In this document: positions 28,401-37,960 of the stretch, one piece after another
How the letters are laid out: every line of letters begins with the position of its first letter
How positions within the stretch are numbered: position 1 is the first letter of the stretch
Notes under the pieces: model-generated
The model's database searches: none
Told to the model about the DNA's origin: nothing
What the model saw: the letters and a program-made list of their open reading frames with translations, nothing else
Position numbers and translations under genes: made by a program
Source: Flavobacteriales bacterium
GTDB taxonomy: Bacteria > Bacteroidota > Bacteroidia > Flavobacteriales_F > PHOS-HE28
DNA length: 64,000 bases
Reading direction: 5' to 3'
NCBI GenBank assembly: GCA_016700415.1
Contig: CP065018.1
Location: forward strand, 496,001 to 560,000

Positions 28401-31400
28401 GGGCCCGCTCCACGCGAAGCTGCCGTTGCCGGTGCCTTGCAAGGTGATCGAGCTGACGTTACAGTTGAGCGTTCCGCCAGCGGCCTGTGCGCCGGGGACG
28501 GTTCCGTCCAGGATCACATCAGCTGTGGCCGTGCTCCTGCAACCGTTGGTGCCCGTCACGGTGAGGTTGTAGGTCCCGGCCTCTGTCACAACAGGATTCT
28601 GCAAGCTGCTGGTAAAGCCGTTGGGTCCGGTCCACGCGAAGCTACCGTTGCCGGTGCCTTGCAAGGTGATCGAGCTGACGTTGCAGTTGAGCGTTCCGCC
28701 AGCGGCTTGTGCACCGGGAACCACGTTATCCAGGATCACATCCGCGTTGGCAGTGCTGGTGCAGCCGTTGGTGCCGGTGACCACGAGGACGTAGTTGCCA
28801 GCCTCCGTTACCACAGGATTCTGCAAGCTGCTGGTAAAGCCGTTGGGCCCGCTCCACGCGAAGCTGCCGTTGCCGGTGCCTTGCAAGGTGATCGAGCTGA
28901 CGTTACAGTTGAGCGTTCCGCCAGCGGCCTGTGCGCCGGGGACGGTTCCGTCCAGGATCACATCAGCTGTGGCCGTGCTCCTGCAACCGTTGGTGCCCGT
29001 CACGGTGAGGTTGTAGGTCCCGGCCTCTGTCACAACAGGATTCTGCAAGCTGCTGGTGAATCCGTTGGGGCCGGTCCAAGCGAAGGTTCCGTTGCCGGTG
29101 CCTTGCAGGGTGATCGAACTGACGTTGCAGTTGAGCGTTCCGCCGGTGGCTTGTGCACCAGGGGCACTGCTATCGAGGATCACATCAGCGTTCGCGGTGC
29201 TGGTGCAACCGTTGGTGCCGGTGACCACGAGGACGTAGTTGCCAGCCTCCGTGACCACGGGGTTCTGCACACTGCTGGTGAATCCGTTGGGTCCGGTCCA
29301 TGCGAAGGTTCCGTTGCCGGTGCCTTGCAAGGTGATCGAGCTGACGTTGCAGTTAAGCGTTCCGCCGGTGGCTTGTGCACCGGGAACCACGTTATCCAGG
29401 ATCACATCAGCGTTGGCAGTGCTGGTGCAGCCGTTGGTGCCGGTAACCACGAGGACGTAGTTGCCAGCCTCCGTTACCACAGGATTCTGCAAGCTGCTGG
29501 TAAAGCCGTTGGGCCCGCTCCACGCGAAGGTTCCGTTGCCGGTGCCTTGCAAGGTGATCGAGCTGACGTTACAGTTGAGCGTTCCGCCAGCGGCTTGTGC
29601 ACCGGGAACCACGTTATCCAGGATCACATCCGCGTTGGCAGTGCTGGTGCAGCCGTTGGTACCGGTGACCACGAGGACGTAGTTGCCAGCCTCCGTTACC
29701 ACAGGATTCTGCAAGCTGCTGGTAAAGCCGTTGGGTCCGGTCCAAGCGAAGCTACCGTTGCCGGTGCCTTGCAAGGTGATCGAGCTGACGTTACAGTTGA
29801 GCGTTCCGCCAGCGGCTTGTGCACCGGGGGCAGTGCTATCGAGGATCACATCCGCGTTGGCGGTGCTGGTGCAGCCGTTGGTGCCGGTGACCACGAGGAC
29901 GTAGTTGCCAGCCTCCGTTACCACAGGGTTCTGCAAGCTGCTGGTAAAGCCGTTGGGTCCGGTCCAAGCGAAGCTGCCGTTTCCGGTGCCTTGCAAGGTG
30001 ATCGAGCTGACGTTGCAGTTGAGCGTTCCGCCAGCGGCCTGTGCGCCGGGAACCACGTTATCCAAGATCACATCAGCGTTTGCGGTGCTGGTGCAACCGT
30101 TGGTGCCGGTGACCACGAGGACGTAGTTGCCAGCCTCGGTGACCACAGGGTTCTGCAAGCTGCTGGTAAAGCCGTTGGGGCCGGTCCAAGCGAAGCTGCC
30201 GTTGCCGGTGCCTTGCAGGGTGATCGAACTGACGTTGCAGTTGAGCGTTCCGCCAGCGGCCTGTGCGCCGGGAACCACGTTATCCAAGATCACATCAGCG
30301 TTTGCGGTGCTGGTGCAACCGTTGGTGCCGGTGACCACGAGGACGTAGTTGCCGGCCTCGGTCACGACCGGGTTCTGCAAGCTGCTGGTAAAGCCGTTGG
30401 GTCCGGTCCATGCGAAGGTTCCGTTGCCGGTGCCTTGCAAGGTGATCGAGCTGACGTTGCAGTTGAGCGTTCCGCCAGCGGCTTGTGCACCGGGAACCAC
30501 GTTATCCAAGATCACATCAGCGTTAGCGGTGCTGGTGCAGCCGTTGGTGCCGGTGACCACGAGGACGTAGTTGCCAGCCTCGGTGACCACAGGGTTCTGC
30601 AAGCTGCTCGTGAATCCGTTGGGGCCGGTCCAAGCGAAGCTGCCGTTGCCGGTGCCTTGCAGGGTGATCGAACTGACGTTGCAGTTGAGCGTTCCGCCAG
30701 CGGCCTGTGCGCCGGGAACCACGTTATCCAAGATCACATCAGCGTTTGCGGTGCTGGTGCAACCGTTGGTGCCGGTGACCACGAGGACGTAGTTGCCGGC
30801 CTCGGTCACGACCGGGTTCTGCAAGCTGCTGGTGAATCCGTTGGGTCCGGTCCAAGCGAAGGTTCCGTTGCCAGTGCCTTGCAGGGTGATCGAGCTGACG
30901 TTGCAGTTGAGCGTTCCGCCAGCGGCTTGTGCGCCGGGGGCAGTGATGTTCTGGCCCACTACTGCGGTGGCCGTTGCGGAACAACCGTTGACGGGATCGG
31001 TCACGGTAAGCACATAGCTTCCGGGAGCCGATACAGTTGGGTCTTCCATGCTGCTAGTGAACCCACCGGGTCCGCTCCAGCTGAAGGTCACGCCAGAGGT
31101 AGTGCTTCCTCCGTTGAGCGTAATGCTGGTCACTGCGCAGGTCAATTCGCCGCTGGCGGTCGCGCTTGCGTTCGGTGCCGTCGTGTTCATGGCCACCGAA
31201 GTCGTGGCGTTGCTGCTGCATCCGGTCTGCACCACGGTCACCGTGAGGGTGTAGGTGCCGGCCGCGTCCACCGTCGGGGTGGCCGAGTTGGCACCGCTCA
31301 CGATATGACCACCTCCGCTGGCGGTCCATGCGAAGGCCACACCACTGGTGCTCGATGAGCCGTTCAGAGTTACCTGCGATCCGGTCGTGCAGGTGATCGT

Positions 31401-34400
31401 CTTCGCGGGGCCGGCGTCCACGTTCGGCGTTCCACTGGAACCGATCGTTACAGTGATATGGGCCGTGCATCCATGCGCATCGGTAACGTCAACGTAGTAG
31501 GGCCCGGGAGCCAGGTTGTTCACCGATGCACCGGTGCTTCCCTCGCTCCAGAGATAGGTGTACGACGAGGTGCCTCCGCTGATGTTCACGCTGGCCGATC
31601 CATCACTGTTGTTGCAGGTCGCGTTCACCCCGTTGATCAAGCCGGAAAGGACAGCTGGTTGTGAAACCGTGAATGTGTGCGAGGCTTGGCACCCATTGTT
31701 GTCCGTCACCTGCACCGTGTATGGGCCGGGGGCCAGGTTGCTGATCGTAGCGCCTGAGCCACCATTGCTCCATGAATAGATGAAAGGCCCAACACCCGTG
31801 GAGGACGCGGTGATGGATCCGTCGGCGGCACCGTTGCAGGAAACATTCGTCACCGTGCCGCTCGCTTCGATCAGTTTTACCGTCACCACCTGGTCCGCGG
31901 CACCTGCGAGGATGCATGCATCACCACCGATGATCCGGCGGATGAAGGTCTTGGCGTTCACCACGCCGATCATGGAGCCGGGAAGGTCTTGCGCAGTGGC
32001 GCCGCTGATGTCGCTCCATATCAGGCTGTCGCTGCTGATCTGCCATTGAAAAGTGGTCGCAGAGCCCAAGGACGGGTAGCTGGACGCACTGTTGTTGCGG
32101 ACCACCGTGGGCAGTGAATAGGCCGGAGTGCTGCCGGTGATGTCCCCGGGGACCGAGCCCGCACAAACGTTCTGGTTGCCGGTAATGGTGTTCCCCAACA
32201 GGTCGGGCGGGTTGGCCCATACCACAATGCCAGGCTCGTAGTCGCTGCTGAGCTTGGTGGTGTTCAGGGCTCCTTGGGTAAGGGGGATGTTGTTCGACTT
32301 GGAGGTCACAATGGTGTAGATGCGGCAGTTGCTGAATTTGATGCCACGCTCACCCACTGGATCGTAGTCATCACCCGTTCCGCCGTAGTAAGTGCTGAAA
32401 TTGAGCGTGGAAAGGTCAGTGCTCAGCTTCAGGAAAACCTTGTCGTTGGAGCCATTGTTGGTGGCCTGCAAGGGCACGTTCGGTCCCGAGCTTACCGGGA
32501 AGTTGGTGCTGTTGGTGTAGCCGAACACATAAACATCATTGTTAAGGTCCGTGTTCAAGCCCATCATGTTCACCTCATTGTCGGAACCACCGATATAGGT
32601 GCTTCCGAGGAAGTTCTGGTTTAAGTCCATCCGGGCGATGAACAGGTCGTTGCTTCCTCCGTTGTAGCTGTTGTCATATGTGCCGCTGGAAGAAGTGTTG
32701 CTGGAGGCCAGTCCCGAAGTGACCCCTCCGAAGAAGATCTCACTACCAGTAGTGTTCATGGACATGCATAAAATGGCCAAGCTCTTGCTGCTGGCTGCCT
32801 GGAAGTAGGAGGACCACAAGGTGGTGCCGCTCCCCGACACGCGCTGGAGGAAGCCGGCCTCAGTGCCACCGAGAGTGGCTTGACGGGGGCTAAGGGTAGG
32901 GAAGTTGGAGCTCTTGGTCCGGCCACCTAGGAAAATGTCGCCGGAGGTCGGCTCATAAAGCATGATCTGCGCCAGGTCATCGCTTGAGCCGCCGTAGTTC
33001 CGCATCCACTGAAGGGCCGAAAGATCCCCATTGATGCGGAACAGGAGCACGTCGTTGCCCCCGGAATTCGTGTTGGAGGCGCCACTGCCGCTATTGACGG
33101 TGGCCAAGGTGGTGCTGGTGGTGTTCCCGCCGATGATCACGTCCCCATTGGGAGTGAGGCGGAGGTCGAATGCGCTGTCCGTTCCATTGCCGCCCACTAC
33201 GGCCGACTTGATCGAGTTGCCGTCGGTGTTGATCTTCACCACGTAGACGTCATCCCCGGATTGGGATTGTTGGTTCACGCTGCTGCCGGAGAAGGCTGAG
33301 CCGCCGATCAGGGGGAAGTTCGTGCTGGCCGTGTAACCGGTGATGTACAGATTTCCGTCAGCGCCTTGCTCCATGGCATAGGGGTTTTCAATACCATTTC
33401 CCCCAATGTAGGTCTGCCATACACGGCTGCCGCTGCCGCCGATAGTGGCGGGTTCCAAGTATTTTCCCACCACCATGTCATAGCTTCCATTCTCCGTCGT
33501 GTCAAATGCACCCGGGGTGATCTGGTCGGTGCCACCGCTAACGCGCGACACCACGTAAATGGCCTGGTCCGTGGGATCCACCCAAATGCAGTGTCCATGG
33601 TTGTCCGAGCCGGAGTTGGTGTTCATCCAAGTGGCCCAACGCAGGGCGATCGGATCGATCACCAAGCTTTCGTTCTTGTCATAGGCGCCCAGTTCAAAGC
33701 GAAGGGTGTTTTTCCCCTCCACTTTGTAAGCGGCCTGCACGGTGTGCTCCTTGCCATTTACGCGCTGATAGACCACCGGGGCCGGATAAGAGAGTTCTCC
33801 CAAGCTGGTGTTCAACACCAGTTCGCCCTTTGTGTTGACCCGGATCTGGTCAATGCCTTCAAATTGAATGGCCACTTGCTTGGGGTCGCTGCCCGGCTTG
33901 CAGATGATGTCGTACTCGAGCGACCCGTCCTCGGCCGGGTAGTAACGCACATCAATGCCGCGATACGTGTTGTTGTACCACACCTCCTGATAGCTGTGTA
34001 CGTCCAAGGCCGAGACCGCACCGAGGAAGTAGTTGGAAATGACTTCATGGCTTTTGCGGCTTTCCACCTTCATGCCCGGTGAAGCACCTTGAAAGCTCAG
34101 CTTCCAACTATGGCCTTTTTTGTTTCTGACGGGATCACGATGTGGCAAGCCTTCCTGGATCTCTTTTTCGAATGCAACGCCGTCCAATTGGAATTGCGCG
34201 ATCGAAACGGGATCGAAGGCGGTGATCACCATGCCGGAACTCGTGGCTACCGCTTGCCCCATGGGCAGATCGGCACGATACAGCACCGGAGAGCTGAACT
34301 GCCCCTTGTTCTCCATGAAGTGGATCTCCTTGTCATGCTCATTGAGCAGACCTGAGAGGTCGTCATGGTGGTCATGCTGCACATCCTTTGAAAGCATCGC

Positions 34401-34544
34401 CTGCGTCCGGGCGAGTTGTGCATGGCCTTGAAGGACCATCGCGAGGACCATGATCAGCGTCATGGCTTGCCGGATAAACGAATCGGGTCTGGTGTTCCTC
34501 ATTTGCGTTGGGGTGAAAGATTGAATGATCGAAGCCTTGTTCAT
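25416..34544 (-). CDS. Giant repeat-containing T9SS surface protein (SBBP propeller, SprB/PKD-like repeats)
   Basis: With ATG 34544 the product is 3042 aa. A signal peptide (MTLIMVLAMVLQGHAQ) precedes a DUF7948-like domain starting at IHFMENKGQFSSPVLYRADL (about 80-310). SBBP beta-propeller repeats (YIGGNGIENPYAMEQGADGNLYITG-type) span about 310-760. SprB-like repeats (VSCNGAADGSITASSTGVGP, YTVQVTDNNGCQ) and PKD-like units follow, then 17 almost identical 74-residue modules at 1203-2460. After these come two HYR-like Cys-rich segments with ITRKDPDCPLV and a T9SS sorting domain (VAPNPFRHESMISF ... GKIMYRP). Such proteins are displayed on the cell surface and serve in adhesion or gliding, so adhesin is a reasonable inference. 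An in-frame ATG at 34577 lies inside the putative promoter, and 34502 is another possible start. Confidence 0.9.
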   Translation of the reverse strand: MNKASIIQSFTPTQMRNTRPDSFIRQAMTLIMVLAMVLQGHAQLARTQAMLSKDVQHDHHDDLSGLLNEHDKEIHFMENKGQFSSPVLYRADLPMGQAVATSSGMVITAFDPVSIAQFQLDGVAFEKEIQEGLPHRDPVRNKKGHSWKLSFQGASPGMKVESRKSHEVISNYFLGAVSALDVHSYQEVWYNNTYRGIDVRYYPAEDGSLEYDIICKPGSDPKQVAIQFEGIDQIRVNTKGELVLNTSLGELSYPAPVVYQRVNGKEHTVQAAYKVEGKNTLRFELGAYDKNESLVIDPIALRWATWMNTNSGSDNHGHCIWVDPTDQAIYVVSRVSGGTDQITPGAFDTTENGSYDMVVGKYLEPATIGGSGSRVWQTYIGGNGIENPYAMEQGADGNLYITGYTASTNFPLIGGSAFSGSSVNQQSQSGDDVYVVKINTDGNSIKSAVVGGNGTDSAFDLRLTPNGDVIIGGNTTSTTLATVNSGSGASNTNSGGNDVLLFRINGDLSALQWMRNYGGSSDDLAQIMLYEPTSGDIFLGGRTKSSNFPTLSPRQATLGGTEAGFLQRVSGSGTTLWSSYFQAASSKSLAILCMSMNTTGSEIFFGGVTSGLASSNTSSSGTYDNSYNGGSNDLFIARMDLNQNFLGSTYIGGSDNEVNMMGLNTDLNNDVYVFGYTNSTNFPVSSGPNVPLQATNNGSNDKVFLKLSTDLSTLNFSTYYGGTGDDYDPVGERGIKFSNCRIYTIVTSKSNNIPLTQGALNTTKLSSDYEPGIVVWANPPDLLGNTITGNQNVCAGSVPGDITGSTPAYSLPTVVRNNSASSYPSLGSATTFQWQISSDSLIWSDISGATAQDLPGSMIGVVNAKTFIRRIIGGDACILAGAADQVVTVKLIEASGTVTNVSCNGAADGSITASSTGVGPFIYSWSNGGSGATISNLAPGPYTVQVTDNNGCQASHTFTVSQPAVLSGLINGVNATCNNSDGSASVNISGGTSSYTYLWSEGSTGASVNNLAPGPYYVDVTDAHGCTAHITVTIGSSGTPNVDAGPAKTITCTTGSQVTLNGSSSTSGVAFAWTASGGGHIVSGANSATPTVDAAGTYTLTVTVVQTGCSSNATTSVAMNTTAPNASATASGELTCAVTSITLNGGSTTSGVTFSWSGPGGFTSSMEDPTVSAPGSYVLTVTDPVNGCSATATAVVGQNITAPGAQAAGGTLNCNVSSITLQGTGNGTFAWTGPNGFTSSLQNPVVTEAGNYVLVVTGTNGCTSTANADVILDNVVPGAQAAGGTLNCNVSSITLQGTGNGSFAWTGPNGFTSSLQNPVVTEAGNYVLVVTGTNGCTSTANADVILDNVVPGAQAAGGTLNCNVSSITLQGTGNGTFAWTGPNGFTSSLQNPVVTEAGNYVLVVTGTNGCTSTANADVILDNVVPGAQAAGGTLNCNVSSITLQGTGNGSFAWTGPNGFTSSLQNPVVTEAGNYVLVVTGTNGCTSTANADVILDNVVPGAQAAGGTLNCNVSSITLQGTGNGSFAWTGPNGFTSSLQNPVVTEAGNYVLVVTGTNGCTSTANADVILDSTAPGAQAAGGTLNCNVSSITLQGTGNGSFAWTGPNGFTSSLQNPVVTEAGNYVLVVTGTNGCTSTANADVILDNVVPGAQAAGGTLNCNVSSITLQGTGNGTFAWSGPNGFTSSLQNPVVTEAGNYVLVVTGTNGCTSTANADVILDNVVPGAQATGGTLNCNVSSITLQGTGNGTFAWTGPNGFTSSVQNPVVTEAGNYVLVVTGTNGCTSTANADVILDSSAPGAQATGGTLNCNVSSITLQGTGNGTFAWTGPNGFTSSLQNPVVTEAGTYNLTVTGTNGCRSTATADVILDGTVPGAQAAGGTLNCNVSSITLQGTGNGSFAWSGPNGFTSSLQNPVVTEAGNYVLVVTGTNGCTSTANADVILDNVVPGAQAAGGTLNCNVSSITLQGTGNGSFAWTGPNGFTSSLQNPVVTEAGTYNLTVTGTNGCRSTATADVILDGTVPGAQAAGGTLNCNVSSITLQGTGNGSFAWSGPNGFTSSLQNPVVTEAGNYVLVVTGTNGCTSTANADVILDNVVPGAQAAGGTLNCNVSSITLQGTGNGTFAWTGPNGFTSSLQNPTVGTAGTYTLTVTGSNGCTSTATAEVEQDGTVPGAQAAGGTLNCNVSSITLQGTGNGSFAWTGPNGFTSSLQNPTVGTAGTYTLTVTGSNGCTSTATAEVEQDGTVPGAQAAGGTLNCNVSSITLQGTGNGTFAWTGPNGFTSSLQNPTVGTAGTYTLTVTGSNGCTSTATAEVEQDGTVPGAQAAGGTLNCNVSSITLQGTGNGSFAWTGPNGFTSSLQNPVVTEAGNYVLVVTGTNGCTSTDNADVILDNVVPGAQAAGGTLNCNVSSITLQGTGNGSFAWTGPNGFTSSLQNPVVTEAGTYALTVTGSNGCQSTATATVHADSNAPGATATGGTLTCAATTVTLNGGSTSSGATFSWSGPGGFTSSMEDPTVSAIGSYVLTVTDPLNGCSATATAMVDQIITPPGAQASGGMIDCTTHTVTLHGYGNGTFAWSGPNGFSSTQQNPEVADAGTYTLVVTGANGCTSTATAQALPQDCGGCEAPIIIDCGPAVINVECGSSLDPDDIGTPITRKDPDCPLVDYFNYYDEFSGICPITVTRHWTFRDVEGNEETCTQTILVTDTQDPVLMNVPADITVECDKVPFQPKDVWASDCKNDLTVHVEDVMIPGPDESSYTVERTFTATDACGNTASATQVITVIGCKTECEAPIIISCAPAVTTVECGASIDPEDIGIPITRKNPDCPLVNFFTYEDITSGICPVTVTRTWTFRDEDNNEENCVQMIYITDNQAPVLSCVSSEVTVDCNSIPVADKCSATDNCDMDVEVNMSEETGKGDCESGYTITRTYTAMDACGNTASTTQVIHVMGDGEAAPLNQHATADAVVIDKVQVAPNPFRHESMISFTSEAHGRATVIVMDMLGHNVATLFDGEVEKGTKVALAFKPESTSGGLFFYRIMLNGKEATGKIMYRP
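27165..30938 (-). repeat. 17 tandem 222-bp units coding the 74-residue surface modules
   Basis: The span is exactly 17 x 222 bp. Each unit codes a module beginning PGAQAAGGTLNCNVSSITLQ and containing FAWTGPNGFTSS. Units differ at few positions: TFAW/SFAW, WTG/WSG, QAA/QAT, and three alternative tails (ILDNVV, ILDGTV, EQDGTV). Units 9-10 and 11-12 share the same special features, and units 13-15 share the NPTVGTAG tail, which points to multi-unit duplication. The unit length is a multiple of three, so copy-number changes keep the frame. Confidence 0.97.
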
Positions 34545-34562
34545 TTTTTTGATCGAAGGGGG

Positions 34563-34594
34563 CAAATATTTTGGCATCCGTCCCCTTTTGTCAA
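34563..34594 (-). promoter_or_regulatory. Putative promoter of the giant surface-protein gene
   Basis: On the minus strand TTGACA (34594-34589) and TATTTG (34568-34563) are 20 bases apart, about 19 bases before ATG 34544. The -7 box is one step short of TAnnTTTG. The alternative ATG at 34577 lies in the spacer, which argues against it as the start. Confidence 0.4.
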
Positions 34595-34796
34595 GGACTC
34601 ATCTGTGAATATCCCCATTTTGTAGGGCATTTAGCCTTGTTCGTCGTCGAAAAAAGTTACGATGACCTGATGGGTAAGGTGTAAAAAACCGACCTGTTCA
34701 AAACTTTTTCGGGTGGCTCATTTGGTCAATCATTCGCAATGTGCTTAATTGCACGTCATTCATCTGACGGATATATCGTCAATCGAGCATAGGGCC

Positions 34797-35273
34797 ATGA
34801 CCACCTTGAAAACCGGCGACATAGCACCCGCGTTCAGCGGGATCGATCAGGACGGGAAGCCGGTCACGCTCGCGGACTTCGCGGGGCGGAAGCTGGTCCT
34901 TTACTTCTACCCGAAGGATGACACACCCGGCTGTACCGCCGAAGCCTGCAGCCTGCGCGATGAACATGCGGCGCTGCGAAAGGCCGGCTACGAAGTGCTC
35001 GGCGTAAGCCCGGACAAAGCCACCAAGCACAATAAGTTCGCGGACAAGTACGACCTGCCTTTCCGCCTGCTCGCCGATCCGGACAAAGTAGCCGCGAACG
35101 CCTACGGGGTATGGGGCCGCAAGAAATTCATGGGCCGTGAATACGACGGCATCCTACGTACCACCTTCCTGATCGACGGGAACGGTGTCATAGAGCGCAT
35201 CATCAACGATGTGCGCACAAAAGACCACGCGGCACAAGTGCTCGAAGAGAGTAAAGGGAAAGCTGAAATTTGA
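34797..35273 (+). CDS. bcp: Thioredoxin-dependent peroxiredoxin (Bcp/PrxQ type)
   Basis: Bcp reduces hydrogen peroxide and organic hydroperoxides in the cytosol, using thioredoxin. The 158-aa protein has the peroxiredoxin core FYPKDDTPGCTAEACSLRDE, with peroxidatic Cys in TPGCT and resolving Cys five residues later, as in atypical 2-Cys Bcp. GVSPDKATKHNKFADKY and the conserved FRLLADPD segment also fit. ATG 34797 gives the normal start (MTTLKTGDIAPAF). An upstream ATG at 34749 would add 16 unrelated residues. The last codons and the stop lie in a duplicated GAAAGCTGAAA sequence. Confidence 0.95.
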   Translation: MTTLKTGDIAPAFSGIDQDGKPVTLADFAGRKLVLYFYPKDDTPGCTAEACSLRDEHAALRKAGYEVLGVSPDKATKHNKFADKYDLPFRLLADPDKVAANAYGVWGRKKFMGREYDGILRTTFLIDGNGVIERIINDVRTKDHAAQVLEESKGKAEI

Positions 35274-35282
35274 AAGCTGAAA
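35258..35282 (+). repeat. Direct repeat of GAAAGCTGAAA across the bcp stop codon
   Basis: GAAAGCTGAAA occurs at 35258-35268 and again at 35272-35282, giving a 14-base tandem step. The bcp stop codon lies between the copies. An AACC-rich, low-complexity stretch (35290-35355) follows up to the recA leader. Confidence 0.7.
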
Positions 35283-35389
35283 ATAGAAACACGCAACCCG
35301 CCAACTGACCAACCCGGAACAGGATAACCCGTAACCCGCAACCGGTCAACGCACAACACTTTACCACGAAACCACAACAACACGATAAC

Positions 35390-36406
<1,017 letters not shown>

Positions 36407-36549
36407 TCCATTCCCGGCGTACCCCGTTCCATACCTGGCGGGCGGCATCACCGGGTTTACTTTTGACCCCCGCGACCGGAGTGCAAAAAGCACCACCGGC
36501 GCGGGGATCATCTCATCATGGCCGGACCCATCAACTATTCCAACAGTCA

Positions 36550-36640
36550 GTGCTCGCGTGCCGCGAGTGCCATGCTTTTTACCATGGCAAGCGCTCACGT
36601 GTCGCAAGTGCATCGGTACTCGCGTGTCGCGAGTACCATG
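36550..36640 (+). repeat. Three related palindromic repeats ahead of the TPR lipoprotein gene
   Basis: Copy 1 (36550-36574) is GTGCTCGCGTGCCGCGAGTGCCATG. Copy 2 (36591-36611) is the degenerate GCGCTCACGTGTCGCAAGTGC. Copy 3 (36616-36640) forms a perfect 9-bp hairpin, GTACTCGCG-TGT-CGCGAGTAC, and ends in the ATG of the next gene. The hairpin therefore stops two bases before the start codon and may affect translation. Confidence 0.75.
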
Positions 36641-37681
36641 CTATGCATTTCCGTCCTTGTAATGCTTTTCGCATGCGGAGGATCGAGCACAGGCACAGCA
36701 CCAGCCCCCGTAGAAGCACAGGACCCCTTCACCGCGTCCATGGATTCCATCAACGCCCGGATCGTGACAGACCCCGGCAGGGCCAACCTCTACGACCAGC
36801 GTGCGGAACTCTTCCTTTCGGTGGACAGTCTGACCGCAGCGCAACGTGACATGGAACGCGCCATCCGCTTGGACAGTAATGACGTGGACCGCCACCTGCG
36901 CCTCGGGGACCTGTACTACCGGACCACCCAAGTGGCCAAGGCACAGGCCCAATTCGAGAAAGCCGCGAAGCTGGACCCTTCCAACACCTCAGCTTTGCTG
37001 AAGCAGGCCGAGATCCAGCTGGTGCTGCGCAACTACGCCAAGAGCATGACCATGGTGAACGAGGCCTTGCGTCAGGACCAACACGCCGCGCACGGCTACT
37101 TCCTCAAGGGCTGGATCCACATGGAGACCGGCGACACGGCGCTGGCCTTGAGCAGCTTCCGCACCGCGGTGGAGCAGAACGCGGAGGATTATCCGGCCTA
37201 TATCATGTTGGGGAAGATCAGCGCTGCCAAGCACGACCCGCTCGCCGAGCAGTACTATGCCACTGCTATCAGCCTGAGGCCAAGAAGCGTTGAGGCGTGG
37301 TACAACAAAGGCATGTACCACCAGGAGAACGGCCAGGACAGCTCGGCGCTGGACTGCTACCGGCAGATCATGGACATCGATCCCAACAATGCACTGGCCT
37401 GGTACAACAGCGGCTACATCCGCTTGGAGCACGAGCACGACCTCGCCGGTGCCAAGAAGGACTTCAGCAAGGCCATTGAACTGGAGCCGGGCTATGCCGA
37501 CGCCTGGTACAACCGCGGCCTCGCCGAGGAACGCAGCAACGAACTGGACAGCGCTGCCGCCAACTACCAGATCGTCATCAGCATGCGGCCTAACTATGTG
37601 CTGGCCGCCGCCGCGCTGGACCGCTTGCAGAAGCAAGGGGTGCGGATAAAGATCAGGGAGAATGGGAGAGGGGGGAGATAG
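36638..37681 (+). CDS. TPR-repeat lipoprotein
   Basis: With ATG 36638 the 347-aa product begins MLCISVLVMLFACGGSS, a clear lipoprotein signal with Cys in LFAC. The frame is open for 40 more codons upstream, but those cover the palindromic repeats and lack a signal. The mature protein holds about eight tetratricopeptide repeats from roughly residue 50 to the end (ANLYDQRAELFLSVDSLTAAQ, AHGYFLKGWIHMETGDTALA, EAWYNKGMYHQENGQDSSAL, ADAWYNRGLAEERSNELDSA). It is likely a membrane-anchored scaffold for protein assembly, a common type in Bacteroidota; the exact partner is unknown. The C-terminus is Arg/Gly-rich (KIRENGRGGR). Confidence 0.88.
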   Translation: MLCISVLVMLFACGGSSTGTAPAPVEAQDPFTASMDSINARIVTDPGRANLYDQRAELFLSVDSLTAAQRDMERAIRLDSNDVDRHLRLGDLYYRTTQVAKAQAQFEKAAKLDPSNTSALLKQAEIQLVLRNYAKSMTMVNEALRQDQHAAHGYFLKGWIHMETGDTALALSSFRTAVEQNAEDYPAYIMLGKISAAKHDPLAEQYYATAISLRPRSVEAWYNKGMYHQENGQDSSALDCYRQIMDIDPNNALAWYNSGYIRLEHEHDLAGAKKDFSKAIELEPGYADAWYNRGLAEERSNELDSAAANYQIVISMRPNYVLAAAALDRLQKQGVRIKIRENGRGGR

Positions 37682-37904
37682 GCAAGCCGCACAGCCAACT
37701 TGCGGTGGCAACTTCTTTCATGGACAAAGGCCATGAAGGAAATTAGGGGCGAAGCTCGACCTTGAGCACATTTCAAAAACCCTTTATCTTACTCTGTTCG
37801 TTTTTTCGGCACCGTCCCATACCGGTACTTCGTATCCAATTTTCGCGCATCCAAGGTCCCGAGGCGGAATTTGATGAAACTCTGAGGCATGAGGCTTCAA
37901 CGCA

Positions 37905-37938
37905 CAAAGCCCCGATGCGATGAAGCATCGGGGCTTTG
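37905..37938. terminator. Bidirectional hairpin terminator
   Basis: A perfect 14-bp stem CAAAGCCCCGATGC / GCATCGGGGCTTTG with a six-base loop sits in the 279-bp gap between the converging TPR lipoprotein and prolyl oligopeptidase genes. It could stop transcription from both sides, although T-runs are short. Nothing else was recognised in that gap. Confidence 0.8.
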
Positions 37939-37960
37939 CTTTACGATACCAGAGAAGCGA

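Noticed and set aside
27165..30938. CRISPR-like regular spacing
   Set aside because: Units are continuous protein-coding sequence without unique spacers, the period is 222 bp, and no cas genes are present.
28215..31358. A 1047-codon open frame on the plus strand across the repeat array
   Set aside because: It is the reverse of the in-frame 222-bp units. A unit length divisible by three keeps any open antisense frame open. The peptide is Gly/Ala/Val/Arg repeats with no domain or signal.
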